From contig NC_087377.1 of NCBI RefSeq assembly GCF_963675165.1, forward strand, positions 10,278,632-10,342,631: 64,000 nucleotides of DNA, in the 5' to 3' direction. The notes beneath the pieces were generated by a model that worked only from the letters and a program-made list of their open reading frames with translations, searched no databases and was not told where the DNA came from. A program made the translations under genes and the position numbers. Positions 48,328 through 60,350 of this stretch are shown one piece after another (within the stretch, counting starts at the first letter, position 1; each line of letters opens with the position of its first letter). The stretch comes from Halichondria panicea. Its lineage: Eukaryota; Porifera; Demospongiae; Suberitida; Halichondriidae.

Positions 48328-48882
48328 ATCAAAACTAAAAAACATTTGCAATGTGAACGTTGCTAGGATTGCCAGGAAAAGAAAAGCGTGAAAAAGCGAA
48401 GAAACAAGAAATTCGGTGAATGCATAACTCCAATCCGTTACAACGTCATGAACATGTACAGTCGAGTGGCCTACTGTTGATAAGGAATTTTAAAATCGAA
48501 ATACAGGTTGCAGGGTAAATACAGAGTCATTGGTCTTTATCTGCTGGTCATGAATAACTTGGAATACTTCCACCCACACATCCAACACTTGCGTGTTTGC
48601 TCAACACTGTAAGGGAGTCATAAACACATAACTATAGCCTGCAAAAAATGTACATAATTAACATCACTATAATTATTACTTGCAATGTGAAAGGATTGGC
48701 CAGGAAAAGTACCGGCAAAACAAAAATAATTATTATAACTTATTGAAACAGTACATGTGAATGACGTTGTAACGGATTGGAGTTATGCACTCGCCGAATT
48801 TCTTGTTTCTTCGCTTTTTCGCGCTTTTCTTTTCCTGGCAATCCTAGCAACGTTCACATTGCAAATGTTTTTTAGTTTTGAT
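48328..48882. mobile_element. Long-TIR MITE, copy 2
   Basis: Inverted ends ATCAAAACTAAAAAACATTT and AAATGTTTTTTAGTTTTGAT with arms of about 130 bases matching the element at 10250-10900. The arms of this copy match each other closely, so it is the younger copy. Confidence 0.8.
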
Positions 48883-48889
48883 AATTATA

Positions 48890-49310
48890 GGCTTGGGCCA
48901 CTTTTTTAAGTCAGGAATCTGTATTTATAGAGGTATTAGTCATATACATGCAATTTCGCCTTATCCATATTACCACACAATAATGTACAAACACGTACTA
49001 TATTGCAGATTGATATCCTGAGTATAGAAGTTGTCAGCGAAACAACAATTATTGTTACACAGATGCCGCAACTGTAACCGAGTTGTAACATGGGCTGTTG
49101 TTGTCGAGGGGGGTGTTGAGATACTCGGGCATGTATATAATTAAAGATGGAACGTTCCACATGATAGGGAACCCTCAGCTTGAGCATAAAAATATATGAA
49201 CTGGGTTTTATCTCCATCACTGGGCTAATATGCAACAATTCTGCGTTTTCTACCAGTTCAGAACACTTAGTGCTTTGATGTGATTCAGCAAGTTAGACAC
49301 CACAAATTAT
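48890..49310 (+). pseudogene. Relic of kinase-ZU5-Death gene 3' segment
   Basis: Near-identical to 31300-31740 (GGGCCACTTTTTTAAGT, TTTATAGAGGTATTA, the SIEVVSETTIIVT-coding piece, GATGCCGCAACTGTAACCGAG). No kinase part remains. It marks a third copy of the module after CCP2. Confidence 0.65.
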
Positions 49311-49552
49311 CCCAGACAGGCCCCCAAAACATTTTGAGGCCTTGTGAAGGAGGCTAGCCTATGACTAGCACAGCAACTCAAGAGCAATAAAACTAAACTA
49401 ACAACGTACAACTACATGAGACATGCACTGTGGACTGGAATCAAGAGTCTTAGACTAAGAGAAGTACGTATGGCTCCTGCTAGGCTGGATCCAGAGTCAG
49501 TCAACAACCAGTCACAATTCTACTTTCTTGACATACCTATAGGCCTACCGTA

Positions 49553-49886
49553 TATAGACTGGCGGCGATACCGCCCGAGCGCGTAGCGCGAGCGACTGGC
49601 AAACTGCCTATCAGTCACTTGTCTCAGCGGAAGTGTAATAGATCGTATGACACTACTAAACATGAATATCGTTATAGATAATGTGGTTAAATTTTGCTAT
49701 GAGATTCAGCTACTATGGAATGCACTGAATCCCCTGAAGTGTAAGTGCGGTTACAATTACAGGGCTAATATGACGTTGAGCAATCTGATAGGCTGGAATG
49801 CTCGTTGCAGCTGAGACGAGTGACTGATAGGCAGTTTGCCAGTCCCTCGCGCTACGCACGCGAGGGGCTGTCGCCGCCAGTCTATA
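49553..49886. mobile_element. MITE with TATAGACTGGCGGCGA ends
   Basis: Left TATAGACTGGCGGCGA and CTGGCAAACTGCCTATCAGT pair with right ACTGATAGGCAGTTTGCCAG and TGTCGCCGCCAGTCTATA. The GC-rich arms contain GAGCGCGTAGCGCGAGCG. It abuts the next element directly. Confidence 0.75.
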
Positions 49887-50154
49887 CCGTATATAGCGGG
49901 TATATTTCGAGGGTATAAAATGTTCGCGGTTTTCGCGGATTGAGCCTGTACCGCGAAAATTTATACCCACGAAAATTTATGAATAGTAGGCGTGTTCAGT
50001 ATTATGGATTCGAGGCTAACGGTGTGGAGGGTACAGCTGCATATTGATGTGCGCATGCGCTAAAAGGCTGGAACTCAGTCCACGAAAATAAAATCCGCGA
50101 AATCCTTTGTAATGGTCCATCCGCGAAAATTTATACCCTCGAAATATACCCGCT
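49887..50154. mobile_element. MITE, CCGTATATAGCGGG ends, copy 2
   Basis: Shares ends and the internal CGCGAAAATTTATACCC motif with 8115-8584 but is shorter. The right end stops at CCCGCTA without the final bases. It also carries the CACACCGTTAGCCTCGAATCC piece seen in copy 1 (as its complement). Confidence 0.7.
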
Positions 50155-50473
50155 AACCATATTCAATTGTTCCTGGTACGGGATCACTTCAGCTGAAAAT
50201 ACGTAATGAAGCCTTGACTACGTATTTGCAGCTGAAGTGATCCCATACCTTGACTCAAGGCCACATGCAAGTTTAGCTTTTGCTTGCTTTTATTCGACAA
50301 AGAAGCTTTAACATCAAAATCTGCCACTATTTAAAACAAGATATTGTTGTGTGAAGGCTATACATGCTGTAAACGCAGCGCTGTGGTACCCAGGTGAGTA
50401 GATATACCTGTGACAAACAAACAAACAAACAAACAGACCAACAGACTACTATACCCGTGGCCGCCCACGCGCG

Positions 50474-50530
50474 CCTCGGGTAATGAAGAGCTTGTCTTTT
50501 TGGGTGTCCGGGTCAAAACCAAAACAAGTG
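50474..50530 (-). pseudogene. Fragment of receptor exon 2 end
   Basis: AATGAAGAGCTTGTCTTnTTGGGTGTnCGGGTCAAAACCAAAACAAG matches the 3' end of the Ig exon of receptors A-E. Nothing else of a receptor remains. Confidence 0.65.
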
Positions 50531-50627
50531 GGGCTTGCTGCACTGTTTGCAGTTTTTGTGGGTGGGGCTCTCCAGGATTACTCATACTTGAGCATGCGCA
50601 GAAAGCAACCAATATTATTACCCACTA

Positions 50628-51868
50628 CAGTGCAACAACCAAAGAGAGTAGATTTTTTTTTATATTATTTTTTTTCACATTTTGTGGCATATCTTCTGAA
50701 GTAAAAGTGATATGATCTATTTGAGTGCAGGTACTGAAAGTTCAATTATTGGCGCTTCCATTGGACCACCACCTGTTACATCATATGACATCATCACTAT
50801 GAAATGGCTGTCTGAAGATGTGTACCTCCGAAAATATGTTAGGAATAGAAGTAGCTTATTTGTTTGAGTTAAGATCTGAAATTTATTGTGTATGTACCTG
50901 ACTATATTGCTCATCTTTTGAGCTTCAACGGAAGTCTGGGCTGCTAGTAAGTTCTGAGAAATACTGAATTTTGTTGTTTTTTGGTGGCAAATATGTTAGG
51001 AATACAACTTTCGATTTTATGCTAGTTAAGGTCTGATTTTTGAGGAGCATGTACTACAATAGCATAGAATTCATCTGTACTAACTTACAGGAGCTAGATA
51101 AGTCTCATCTTTGCTAGAGCAGCCCTTCTTGTCAAAAATGGTGATTTTGCTCCGTTTTGCTACTTTTGCTGACGTATGCAATGATATTCATTGATTTGTG
51201 ACATCACAAATCATCTTGTTGTTATTTGCTACATCCAAAGGTCATGTGATGTCTACCTGCAAATACGCAGTTGGTGTTGGTCATTCTGTGTCACAGGGGC
51301 GTGGTAATTGAGCTTACTACGTAGCCAAATTGCCCCAAAAGTCATAAAAAGCACTGTTTTTGACAAGATGGGCCGCTCTAGCAAAGAAGAGGCTAGCCTA
51401 ACTCCTGTAAGTTAGTACAGATGAAAAGTACACTATTGTAGTACATGCTGCTCAAAAATCAGACCTTAACTAATATAAAATAGAAAGTTGTATTCCTAAC
51501 ATATTTGCCACCAAAAAACAACAAAATGCAGTATTTCTCAGAACTTACTAGTAGCCCAGACTTCCGTTGAAGCTCAAAAGATGAGCAATATACTCAGGTA
51601 CATGCACAACAAATTTCAGATCTTAACTCAAACAAATAAGCTACTTCTATTCCTAACATATTTTCGGAAGTACACATCTTCAGACAGCCATTTTATACTG
51701 ATGATGTCATGTGATGTAACAGGTGGTGGTCCAATGGAAGCGCCAATAGTTGAACTTTCAGTACCTGCACTCAAATAGATCATATCACTTTTACTTTAGA
51801 AGATATGCCACAAAATGTAAAAAATGTGTACCAAAAAAAAAAATCTACTCTCTTTGGTTGTTGCACTG
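50628..51868. mobile_element. 1.24 kb foldback element with about 510-base arms
   Basis: Ends CAGTGCAACAACCAAAGAGA and TCTCTTTGGTTGTTGCACTG. Nearly the whole left half (50628 to about 51145) is repeated inverted in the right half (about 51358 to 51868) with modest divergence, around a loop of about 210 bases. The two similar open frames in the arms are mirror images and not genes. It sits just before the kinase start. Confidence 0.8.
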
Positions 51869-53117
51869 ATTATAATTACTCTCTGAAAGTGCTCACGGAT
51901 ACGTACTTTAATTGTATCTACAATCGCAGTACAACTAAGTCCAATGGCGTCTATTACAAGACATGCCCCTATAAACTTAGATGAATTCACTTTAAAAGAC
52001 GTTCTCATTTCTGAAAACGAGCTGGGATATGGCTCATCGGGAAACGTCCTTAAACTTGAATATCAAGGCTTGAAGTGTGCAGGCAAGAAAATTTATCAAG
52101 TATTGAATGAATCAGATTATTATGTACAAGGTTTTCTGAACGAGTGTCGACTGCTCAGTCAAAATTAGGCACCCCAATATCGTCCAGTTTCTGGGAATTG
52201 TTTTTGAAAAGGGTACACAATTACTCATCCTAGTCACGGAATTCCTTCCCACTGATTTGAGAAGTTGTCTCGAACACTATGGTGTTCTCCACGATGAGAT
52301 CAGCTACTCCATCCTTCATGATGTGTCACTGGGCCTGGCCTTCCTTCACAGCCAAACACCACAGATTATCCACTTGGACATCTCAAGCACGGGGATTCTT
52401 CTGTCTGCCAACATGACAGCCAAAATTTGTGACTTTGGGTCTGCAATGATATTCGAAGGCAAGTACCAGCAAATGACTTTTGCACCTGGAAGTCCACCAT
52501 ATATGCCTCCTGAGACCTTAGTTGATGACCCTCACTATGACGCAAGTGTGGATGTGTTCTCATTTGGAGCATTAATGGTCGAAATGTTTACGGCAAAGTT
52601 GCCACTGCCAGAGATTGCTCGTGCTCGAAAAGATCCAGCTGGGATACTCATAGTTATATCGGAAGTTGAACGCCGCCAAAACCTACTCAACAAAATTGGT
52701 GATAAACACCCACTGATGGACCTCATTACCAGCTGTCTCAGCAACAACCCAGATTGAAGGCCCAAAGTATTTGAGTTTGTCAACAGGCTGAAGGGCATGG
52801 TCCTACAGTATCATTCTGGCAACAAATTGGATATGCTCAAAGAGATCGATACATTACAAGCACGGAAGATAGAGTTAGAAAAAGACAGAGGAGAGGCACC
52901 TTTGACAGGTATAGACTTGCATGGGCCATGCACTTTTGTAAGAAGATGATCAGTTCCTGATAATCATCTCTAGCCACATTGCATTTATAGAGGTATTATT
53001 CATACAGCTTCGCCTTATCTGCATTTACCACACAATTAATCTATGCATGCGCAATACATAATATTGCAGATATCCTGGGTATAGAAGTCATCAGCGAAAC
53101 AACAATTATTGTTACAT

Positions 53118-53826
53118 GATCTCTGCGCAGTTAAGGCCTGGGTCAGGCACTGATAAGATTAATTTTATTCATTGCCTACATTTTATGTAGATCATGTAGA
53201 TCATGTAGTGTTAATGAGATTCATAATGTTTATTAATGTTATTCATTGCATGTGACGTCATAAGGTCAATGTATTTGCTTAGCTAGCTGCTAGAACTATT
53301 ATAGATTATCTTTGGCAACAAATACGGCGGACTAAAACAAGGTAAGAGTAGCTGTTTAGGCCCTCAAAAGATAGAGTATGTTGTTATGATTATGTTTCCT
53401 TGATGGGAAGTAAAAATGTCCAAAACTTTCTTAGCTATGCTAGCTTCTTTAGCTCTGACAGCCACCCTAGAGGTAGGCTATTTTGTGTATCTCAAGAATA
53501 CAATAACTCCTACTCTTCCCATCAAGGATACTAGTACCTAGCTATGAGATGTTCATCTAGCCTTGTTTTTGAAGCTTGATCTTGGCATCTTCAACGCCGT
53601 ATTTGCACTTCTCTTTCTGAAAGTGGCATGACGTCATCACCATTTATGGGACTAATTAGCATAATTGAATTAAGCTAATTAGTTTTTTGGAAAAAGAAAA
53701 CATTGAGCTTCATTTTGGATCATTTTGATGCAGCATACACTGTATATTGCAAATAATACAGCAGTGTGAACATAGTGTAAATTTTGGTATTGAAATCTGG
53801 ACCCGGGCCTTAAGTGCGCAGAGATC
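53118..53826. mobile_element. MITE inserted in the ZU5 exon
   Basis: Inverted ends GATCTCTGCGCAGTTAAGGCC and GGCCTTAAGTGCGCAGAGATC, flanked by AT on both sides. Further inverted pairing inside (CCTTGATGGGAAG / CTTCCCATCAAGG; ACGGCGGA.. / ..CGCCGT). Taking out the element and one AT leaves the exon reading IIVTSLSFKWKG in frame, so it is an insertion into coding sequence. Confidence 0.85.
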
Positions 53827-54670
53827 ATCACTGTCGTTCAAATGGAAGGGACATGGGTTAGAAATTTATATATCAGCCAACTCTCTACCCCCTGAAATTG
53901 ATCAATGTGCTTTGCAAATCTATGCCAGTCTGTCAGGGCAGTACAAAACACCTGACAACAATGAGCTAGTCAGTGCTGTGTTTTGGTTTAGGCCTGTCCG
54001 TACTGCAACTTCGTCCAGCCTTTGACAATTCAAATTCGACATTGCGCAACAAAAGCCACTCAGTGTGAAGAAGTTATCTTTTCTTCGAGCTGTTTGTACA
54101 CAAGAATCTCTGCCGTACGCATTCAAGAAAGTCGAGAAGAATGAATCGTTCTCTGAGAAGAGCTCTTATGGCTATATTCAGGTCACACACTTCTCTGGTA
54201 TGGCTGTGAGTGCTCACCTACAGCCTCATGATAAAGTCAAGACTCTGAGGCTATACAGTGCAAGCCTGTTCTACATAAGGCGAGATATCAGAAGCTGGGA
54301 AATCCACCTAGTTGTAACTTGGGATGAAGATGTCAACAATAATTATTATAATCTCATCAAATTTGCCAAATACTGTAACAATTGCGTTGCGTGCTGGCGA
54401 TATCTTTAATTGTGACTGAAATTTCATCCTAATATACAAAACGTTGAGAAGCACTATAAAAGGAGAGGAGCTATAGTAGGTCCATACATGACTTTAGAAT
54501 TCGATAGTGAGGATATTGAACTCGAGGTTCCAATTGAGGGTTTGAAAATTAGAGGCTGGGAAATACGACCTCTTTTTAGACCACAGGTTAGTAACGGTAC
54601 ACCTGTTTGAAATTGTGAACAAAGCTTTTTTTACGTATGCGTATTAAAGTTGTGAAACACATTGTACAGT

Positions 54671-54893
54671 CAGGGGCGTATAAAAAAAAGAGAGGGCATG
54701 CAATAGCTATCTATAGTACACGTAGCTTAGCCTCGATTCAAGTATGGGCGGATTAATGTGAATTTGTACGAAGACTTCATTGAAGTGCTAAAAATAGATT
54801 TTTAGCACATTTGTGCATTCAATGCACATTCATCCGCCCACATTTGAATTCTGCTGTTTTGCTGTTGCATGCCCTCTCTTTTATACGCCCTTG
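54671..54893. mobile_element. Short hAT-like MITE in UPA intron
   Basis: CAGGGGCGTATAAAA and GAGAGGGCATGCAA at the left pair with TTGCATGCCCTCTC and TTTTATACGCCCTTG at the right. The middle pairs ATGGGCGGATTAATGTG-type sequence. Non-coding. Confidence 0.65.
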
Positions 54894-55874
54894 GTATAAT
54901 AGATTATATTAGATTATATAGATTGGTATAATAGATTATAATCCACATTGTCTGTAGCTTGCTCAAGCACGGATCGACAATTTTAAACCTGGGCGAAAGA
55001 TACCAAGTTGCCAACTAACTGCCAAATTTATCGGATCGGAGGCAGATGCTGCAACTGTAACTGAGTTGAATGTTCCTTTGGTCATCAAAGGAGCCAAGGG
55101 GCCATGCAACATGATTGCCATAGACATTGATTTTCCTTTAGCCATTGAAGGAGCCAAGGAGCCCTGCAACACGATTGCCATAGTCAACAGGCAAGGTAAA
55201 CAATGTATGTTCGTGATAGCTACTCCTTTCAATTGCGTAATACCTTGGTCACTGCAATAATTGTACTATAATAATATTTTATACTCAAGATTTATATTAT
55301 TATGCACTCATGATTCAACAACTTTTTGCAACAAAGCTTATCATTAATTGTACAGAAAATGAAAGTTCTCTGACTGTTGAAAGAATAATGGAAGAAACTG
55401 GGATCACTGAGCAGCAACTAGACATGATGCTTGAAGATTGTGACCGACAGTCGATTGCCGAGTGCTTTGATGATGTCGCCATATACCTAGACCAATTTGA
55501 GCTCTCTCCCGCAGACAAAGAGAATGTTAGACAGCAGCACACTGCTCAAGCTGCAATGACAGCTGCATTGAAGTTTTGGAGCCGGAAAAACCCTTACGAA
55601 GCAACTCTAAGAAAGTTGCTGGCGATAATTATTAATCAGAAAAGAGGAGATACTGCCATCAAGTGTGTAGCTAAAATACTCGAATCAACAGAAAGAAGGT
55701 AGACTGTGATCACTATTTCCTTGACTCCTCGCATATTTACAGTTCTGCACTTTATTTACTTGTCCACTTACATGCATGTAGCTACTATAGCTTATTAACA
55801 CTTTAACAGCATACGTAACGTATACATCACATGCATGCATATAATTTGAACTATAATAGTTGTGTCAGCAATCT

Positions 55875-56199
55875 CAGCTAGTATGTGAGGTTGGCCCTGA
55901 TTTATCAATGAAGTTGAGAGGGTCTCATTGGCGTGTGTACTCTGTATGGTATGCATGCCTTAATTATCTTGTTTTTGTTCCTGGATAGCATGATCCTGGA
56001 ATCTAATGGGGACATGGCAAAGACGTGACAACAGCCCATGTTACGTCTTTGCCATGTCCCCATTATATTTTCCAGGATCATGCTATCCAGGAACAAAAAC
56101 AAGATAATTAAGGAAGGCATGCATACCATACAGAGTACACACACCAATGAGACCTTCTCAACTTCATTATAAATCAGGGCGAACCTCACATACTAGCTG
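55875..56199. repeat. Near-perfect 325-base palindrome
   Basis: Arms of about 155 bases on each side of a loop of fewer than 12 bases (around 56037) pair almost completely. Next to the loop lies CAAAGACGTAACATGGGCTGT, similar to the FDMPPP-coding region of the receptor tail exon (CAAAGACGTAACGTGGGTTGT). Confidence 0.9.
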
Positions 56200-56544
56200 C
56201 TCAGGCATGTATATATAAAGGTGGAACATTCCACATGATAGCTTGAGCATAAAAATATATGAACTGGGTTTCATACGGGACAGTCTGCATCACTGGGCTA
56301 ATATACAACATGCAATTCTGCAATTGTTTTCTACCAGTTTAGAACTTCTTTGATGTGAATCAGCAAGTTAGACACCACAATTATCTCAGCCCAGCTAGGA
56401 GGTTGTAAGAGTTCTGTTTGTTGTTACTGTACATTGTGGGCAGTCACAGAGGAAGTATATGGCAATCAAACCTATATAGTGATCTAAAATCAAATCTGAA
56501 TCGTTATAACTACATGTATGTATACGCCATGACATAGTAATTTA

Positions 56545-57290
56545 GGATAGAATACCATCGAGGACGATGTTATAATTATAGCGGACGTCGTAAAAATTCA
56601 CGCATTGTCATATTCCATTGTAAATTACGTTGTCATAATTATTCCCAACGTTTTTATATATATATCCCATTGTGCACATGCATGCACTGTCATGAGATTG
56701 TAAATTCACATGAACGTGTGGGCCATGCAAAAGAAAATGGATTAATTTCATTTTGTGGGGTCAATTCATTGCGTGGGCATGATTGTTAACCAGCTGTTCC
56801 CTGTTCAGTCTATCAGTCACCTCATGCACACAATTTGTCTCACGAAGTCACTGTAAAGGATGTAGGGGGGTGGATGGTTCTGTTTAGTGTTTCCAACTAG
56901 AATACCTTTACATACTTTAATTACCGGTAAGAAAAATGAAGGAGGGGTATTGAGAGAGTTACAAGGTACATGTGACTCACATGATCACTGTACCTTGAGG
57001 TGTAATGCTGAACAGAAACACTTCCCCTCTACATGTCTGTTACTGTAACATAATTATGGAGAAAGCTATAGTCAATCATGCCCACGCAATCAAACACATT
57101 GACCCCGCGGAGCCATTTTATTTTGCATGGCCCCCAAAACATTTATGTGAGTGGACGGTTTGATATGACAGCGTGCACGATGAGATACAACAACACATGA
57201 ATTTAATTATAACAACGTGAATTTATGATGGAATAATTGGTTTACAATGGGATACACAACGTGGATTTACGGGGTTTAGTTAACATGAAT
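56545..57290. repeat. Long inverted-repeat element 3' of receptor D
   Basis: Third copy of the element at 31895-32690, somewhat more diverged and with a shorter left arm. The preceding 56205-56480 matches the flank found at 31560-31830 and 49135-49310. Confidence 0.7.
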
Positions 57291-57415
57291 GTACACCATT
57301 GGAGTGGGCGGGATCCCTATATACCCCCTCCACCACCGCCCACACTCCCTGGCGAACACGTGTTTTTGCATGGAATACAATGTCATGAAAACAAAATTAC
57401 ACTCATTCAAACTTA

Positions 57416-57610
57416 GCCTCGAGACCAGCCATTTGTTATCTAAAAGAACGTCCATGACTGATTTCTTGGACAGATAATTGCCCGCACAAGGTGTATTACC
57501 CATAAATATCATTATGATGCTGTTAAACGCTGACTCAGCTGGACGAGTTGTACATTGGAACTTGACCAGGCGTTCTTTCAGATAACGAACGACTGGTCTC
57601 GAGGCTAATT
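57416..57610. mobile_element. MITE with TAGCCTCGAGACCAG ends, D copy
   Basis: Same element and position relative to the receptor as 36559-36755. Confidence 0.75.
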
Positions 57611-57776
57611 CAAACTGTGTGACAGGGCCTCAATCACTAAATGCTACAAAACAAAAAAAAATTAGAATTCCAAATTGAAAAAAGAAGTAAATTCAATGTC
57701 TTCTCTACCTTTTTATTACACTTCTGAACAGTTACACACACGCACGTTACATGTTTTTGAGTATATTAAAATAAAA

Positions 57777-59877
57777 TTAAGTAGATAAAATCAAAGGCGA
57801 AGGCTTGACTGCTCGGATCGGCCTCGTCATTGTGTACTCTGGCTCTTCTAAAGCCACCTTTAGGTCTGCCTTCTCTTGATCTTCCTCCAGGTTCCCTCCA
57901 TTACAGGATGGGGCGTTGGGGAGCACGAACTGAAGCTTCCTGGGGGGTGGAAGATCTGGTGGGGGCATATCAAAGACGTAACGTGGGTTATTGTTATCGA
58001 GAGGGGTATTGGGAGTACTCGGTGTGCTAGTTGATAGAAGGGCACGTAACGGTTCTCCACCAGGACTCTCATACACAGGACCACCTCCTTCGTAAATGGG
58101 ATTTAGCTTTGTGGCTGATGATCTTGTTCGCAATGTGCTTGGTCGTCCATTATTGGCCGTATCAACCGAGATTTTTCTTAGATCTGAATGTATATGAGGT
58201 ATAATTAACACCATGCAGATGTGAACAGTCAATGTTCGAGATGCTCTTACATTTTGCTTTTTTCCTTTGCTTGCAGTAAAGAGCTAAGAAGATGAAGAAG
58301 AGTACAAGGGAAACGGCCAAACACACAGCAAGCCCTCCAATGGCTGTGATATGTATTTGTACTTGTTGATTACCTATACCTGTGAATAGATACGGAAAAT
58401 GAAGCAAGCTTAGTAAAGCACAACACACCGGTGAACAAGTCCCACTGTTATCGTAATCACAATAATATTATAGCACATGTTGGACTTCAAAACAAAATGC
58501 TTCACTCACTCTGAGAAGGCAGTGCTTCAACGTCTTGTATTGACACAGGGCCTACTGTGCTTTGTTCTTTTATAGCTACAGCAAAGCACAACAACACACC
58601 AGTAAACAAGTCCCACTGTGATCGTCAATCACAATTTATAACATATGGTGAATTTCAAAACAGAATGCTTCACTCACTCTGAGAATGCAGTGCTTCAATA
58701 ACAATATCTTGTCTTGACACAGTGAGTCCTACTGTGCTTTGTTCTTCTATAATTACTGTATAATTAGCTCCAACACTCAGTCCAGAATGAACACTGTACA
58801 AAACATCACCATAGGTTTGTAGGGTAGAGTTTCCGGAAACGTTCTCAAGATAAACTGTATACTCGACATCTTGGAAGGAACAAACATAGGCTGGCTGCAT
58901 ATATAATAATAAATAAACATTATCCAATGCACGGTATATATGCATGGTATTCTTTAAGTTGAACGTACTTCAAACCATATCTCCAAGTATGGTGCACTGT
59001 CTCTGTCGTACAAAACTCTCCATTGAATTTCAACAGGATCAATTGCTATAGAAAAAACAGGCATGAAAGAACATTCAATTTAGTAATTGACTTACGAATT
59101 GGATATCCTGCAATGACACTTGCTGCATTGCTCCCTAATGAGTTGTATGCTGTTACAGTGTATTGTAGCTCGTGGAAATTGGTAGGGGCAGTATCAATGA
59201 CATCCACATACATACGTTGTTGACCCAATGTCACATTTCTCATTGTGGAATCAGACGTGTTGTAAATTAGCAGTGAGTATGCAGTGATGTTGAATCCAGT
59301 GTGGGTGAAGGGTTTGTTCCAAGTGATGGTGAGTGACAAACCATTATCGGTGTAACTGAATCGTGGCTGGGGTTCAGATGGTGGTCCTGTGCATATACAC
59401 GAGTTTAAATACACACACATAGTATCATTGGAGCCTAAAGTATCTATTTTTTTTATTACCTACTCGTTACCTGCAATAATGAAGAGCTTGTCTTGTTGGG
59501 TGTCCGGGTCAAAACCAAAACAAGATATTTTCGAACTATTGTTGTACTCATAAGCTGTGATAGTCAGCCTTAAAAGCAAGTAATCCGATATAGTATCATT
59601 CCTTATAGGGACATTAATAAAGAGGCCCCTAGTCGGATCAGATTGGTATCGAAAAGTGTCGTTGATTTTCCACTCCGCAGAGCGACCAATTACCTCGCAA
59701 ATGAATATTATGTTTCCACCTGGGGCTACAGCATCAGTTGACTGAGAGAAATTTAATATTTCTGAAGAAAAATCATCATGACAGCAACATAATCAAGGCT
59801 TTCAATTATTTACCTGCAGTTTGCACTGATGACAGAGCCATTGTCAGGAACAGTTGTAATACGAAACAGTAGTACAT
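57777..59877 (-). CDS. Receptor D: Ig-FN3-FN3 single-pass receptor
   Basis: Exons 59877-59814, 59761-59471, 59386-59096, 59045-58969, 58894-58678, 58379-58251, 58183-57777; 1476 bases, 491 residues, no break. The signal peptide and exon 6 start (GIGNQQVQIH) are like A. The tail is like B/E (ISVDTANN, LLSTSTPS). The intron between exons 5 and 6 has the broken exon-5 copy (about 58500-58600), as in B and E but not A. One tail change is EYTMTRP for EYTMMRP, which removes the YxxM methionine. Upstream sequence matches A. The gene therefore looks mosaic between A-like and B-like copies. Confidence 0.85.
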
Positions 59878-60256
59878 CTTTAACAGCTTGCAACGATTCC
59901 ACTGAACATTATGATTAGCTAGTTTGAGAATGTATCATAATTATATGCGTTTGTTTGGCACGCAGAAACCTAAAACAATCTGTATATATACAGAGTCAAG
60001 GACAAACTGTGCTAATTATATGCAATTGAGGTACACAGTAGAGGCCAGGGTTCAAACAGACTGAGTTAAAGATAATCAGACAGTATGAATAAGCTAGCCT
60101 AACAGTTGCTAAGTAACGCTGACATGCACATGAATCAATTACATTTATTAAGATGTTTCCCCCATCACCATGCGCGCATGCGCAACCCACACATATGCAT
60201 GCATAAAACAATTATTGCTCTGCTGTAAACAGACCCAGTGTCATAATCTTTGCACT

Positions 60257-60350
60257 TCAGTATACCATGCAGGATCCAAGTCATCAAGTCTGTGTGCAGT
60301 AGCTGTCTTAGTGTGCAAGTTTTAACCGTTAACCGAGTCAACAGAATGCG
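60257..60350 (+). pseudogene. Relic signal-peptide exon of a CCP receptor, upstream of D
   Basis: Same relic as at 35268-35360, near-identical, with the same lost C after ATG. It predates the A-B to D-E duplication. Confidence 0.7.

Larger units (their letters stand above)
51944..55702 (+). pseudogene. Kinase-ZU5-UPA-Death gene, broken
   Basis: Exon 1 (51944-52908) encodes a protein kinase: G-loop GYGSSGNVLKL, CAGKKIY, catalytic loop HLDISSTGILL (HLD in place of HRD), CDFGSA, MPPETLV. Exon 2 (53070-54586) encodes VISETTIIVT, then a ZU5 domain (WKGHGLEIYISANSLPPE, NNELVSAVFWFRP, KKLSFLRAVCTQESLPYAFK, SYGYIQVTHFSG, WEIHLVVTW) and a following region (GAIVGPYMTLEFDS). Exon 3 (54958-55195) is UPA-like with a 20-residue tandem repeat (PLxIxGAKxPCNxIAI). 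Exon 4 (55356-55702) is a Death domain (SIAECFDDVAIYLDQFEL, ALKFWSRKNPYEATL). Splice phases agree. Breaks: one extra A at about 52165, TGA for Arg at 52755-52757, a MITE in exon 2, two compensating shifts around 54020-54065, and stops near 54410. ZU5-UPA-Death is the ankyrin/UNC5/PIDD order; a kinase in front is unusual. Confidence 0.8.

Noticed and set aside
50717-51778. Two similar 65-residue frames on opposite strands, possible paralogous small genes
   Set aside because: They are mirror images in the arms of one inverted-repeat element, without start context or relatives; a by-product of the repeat.
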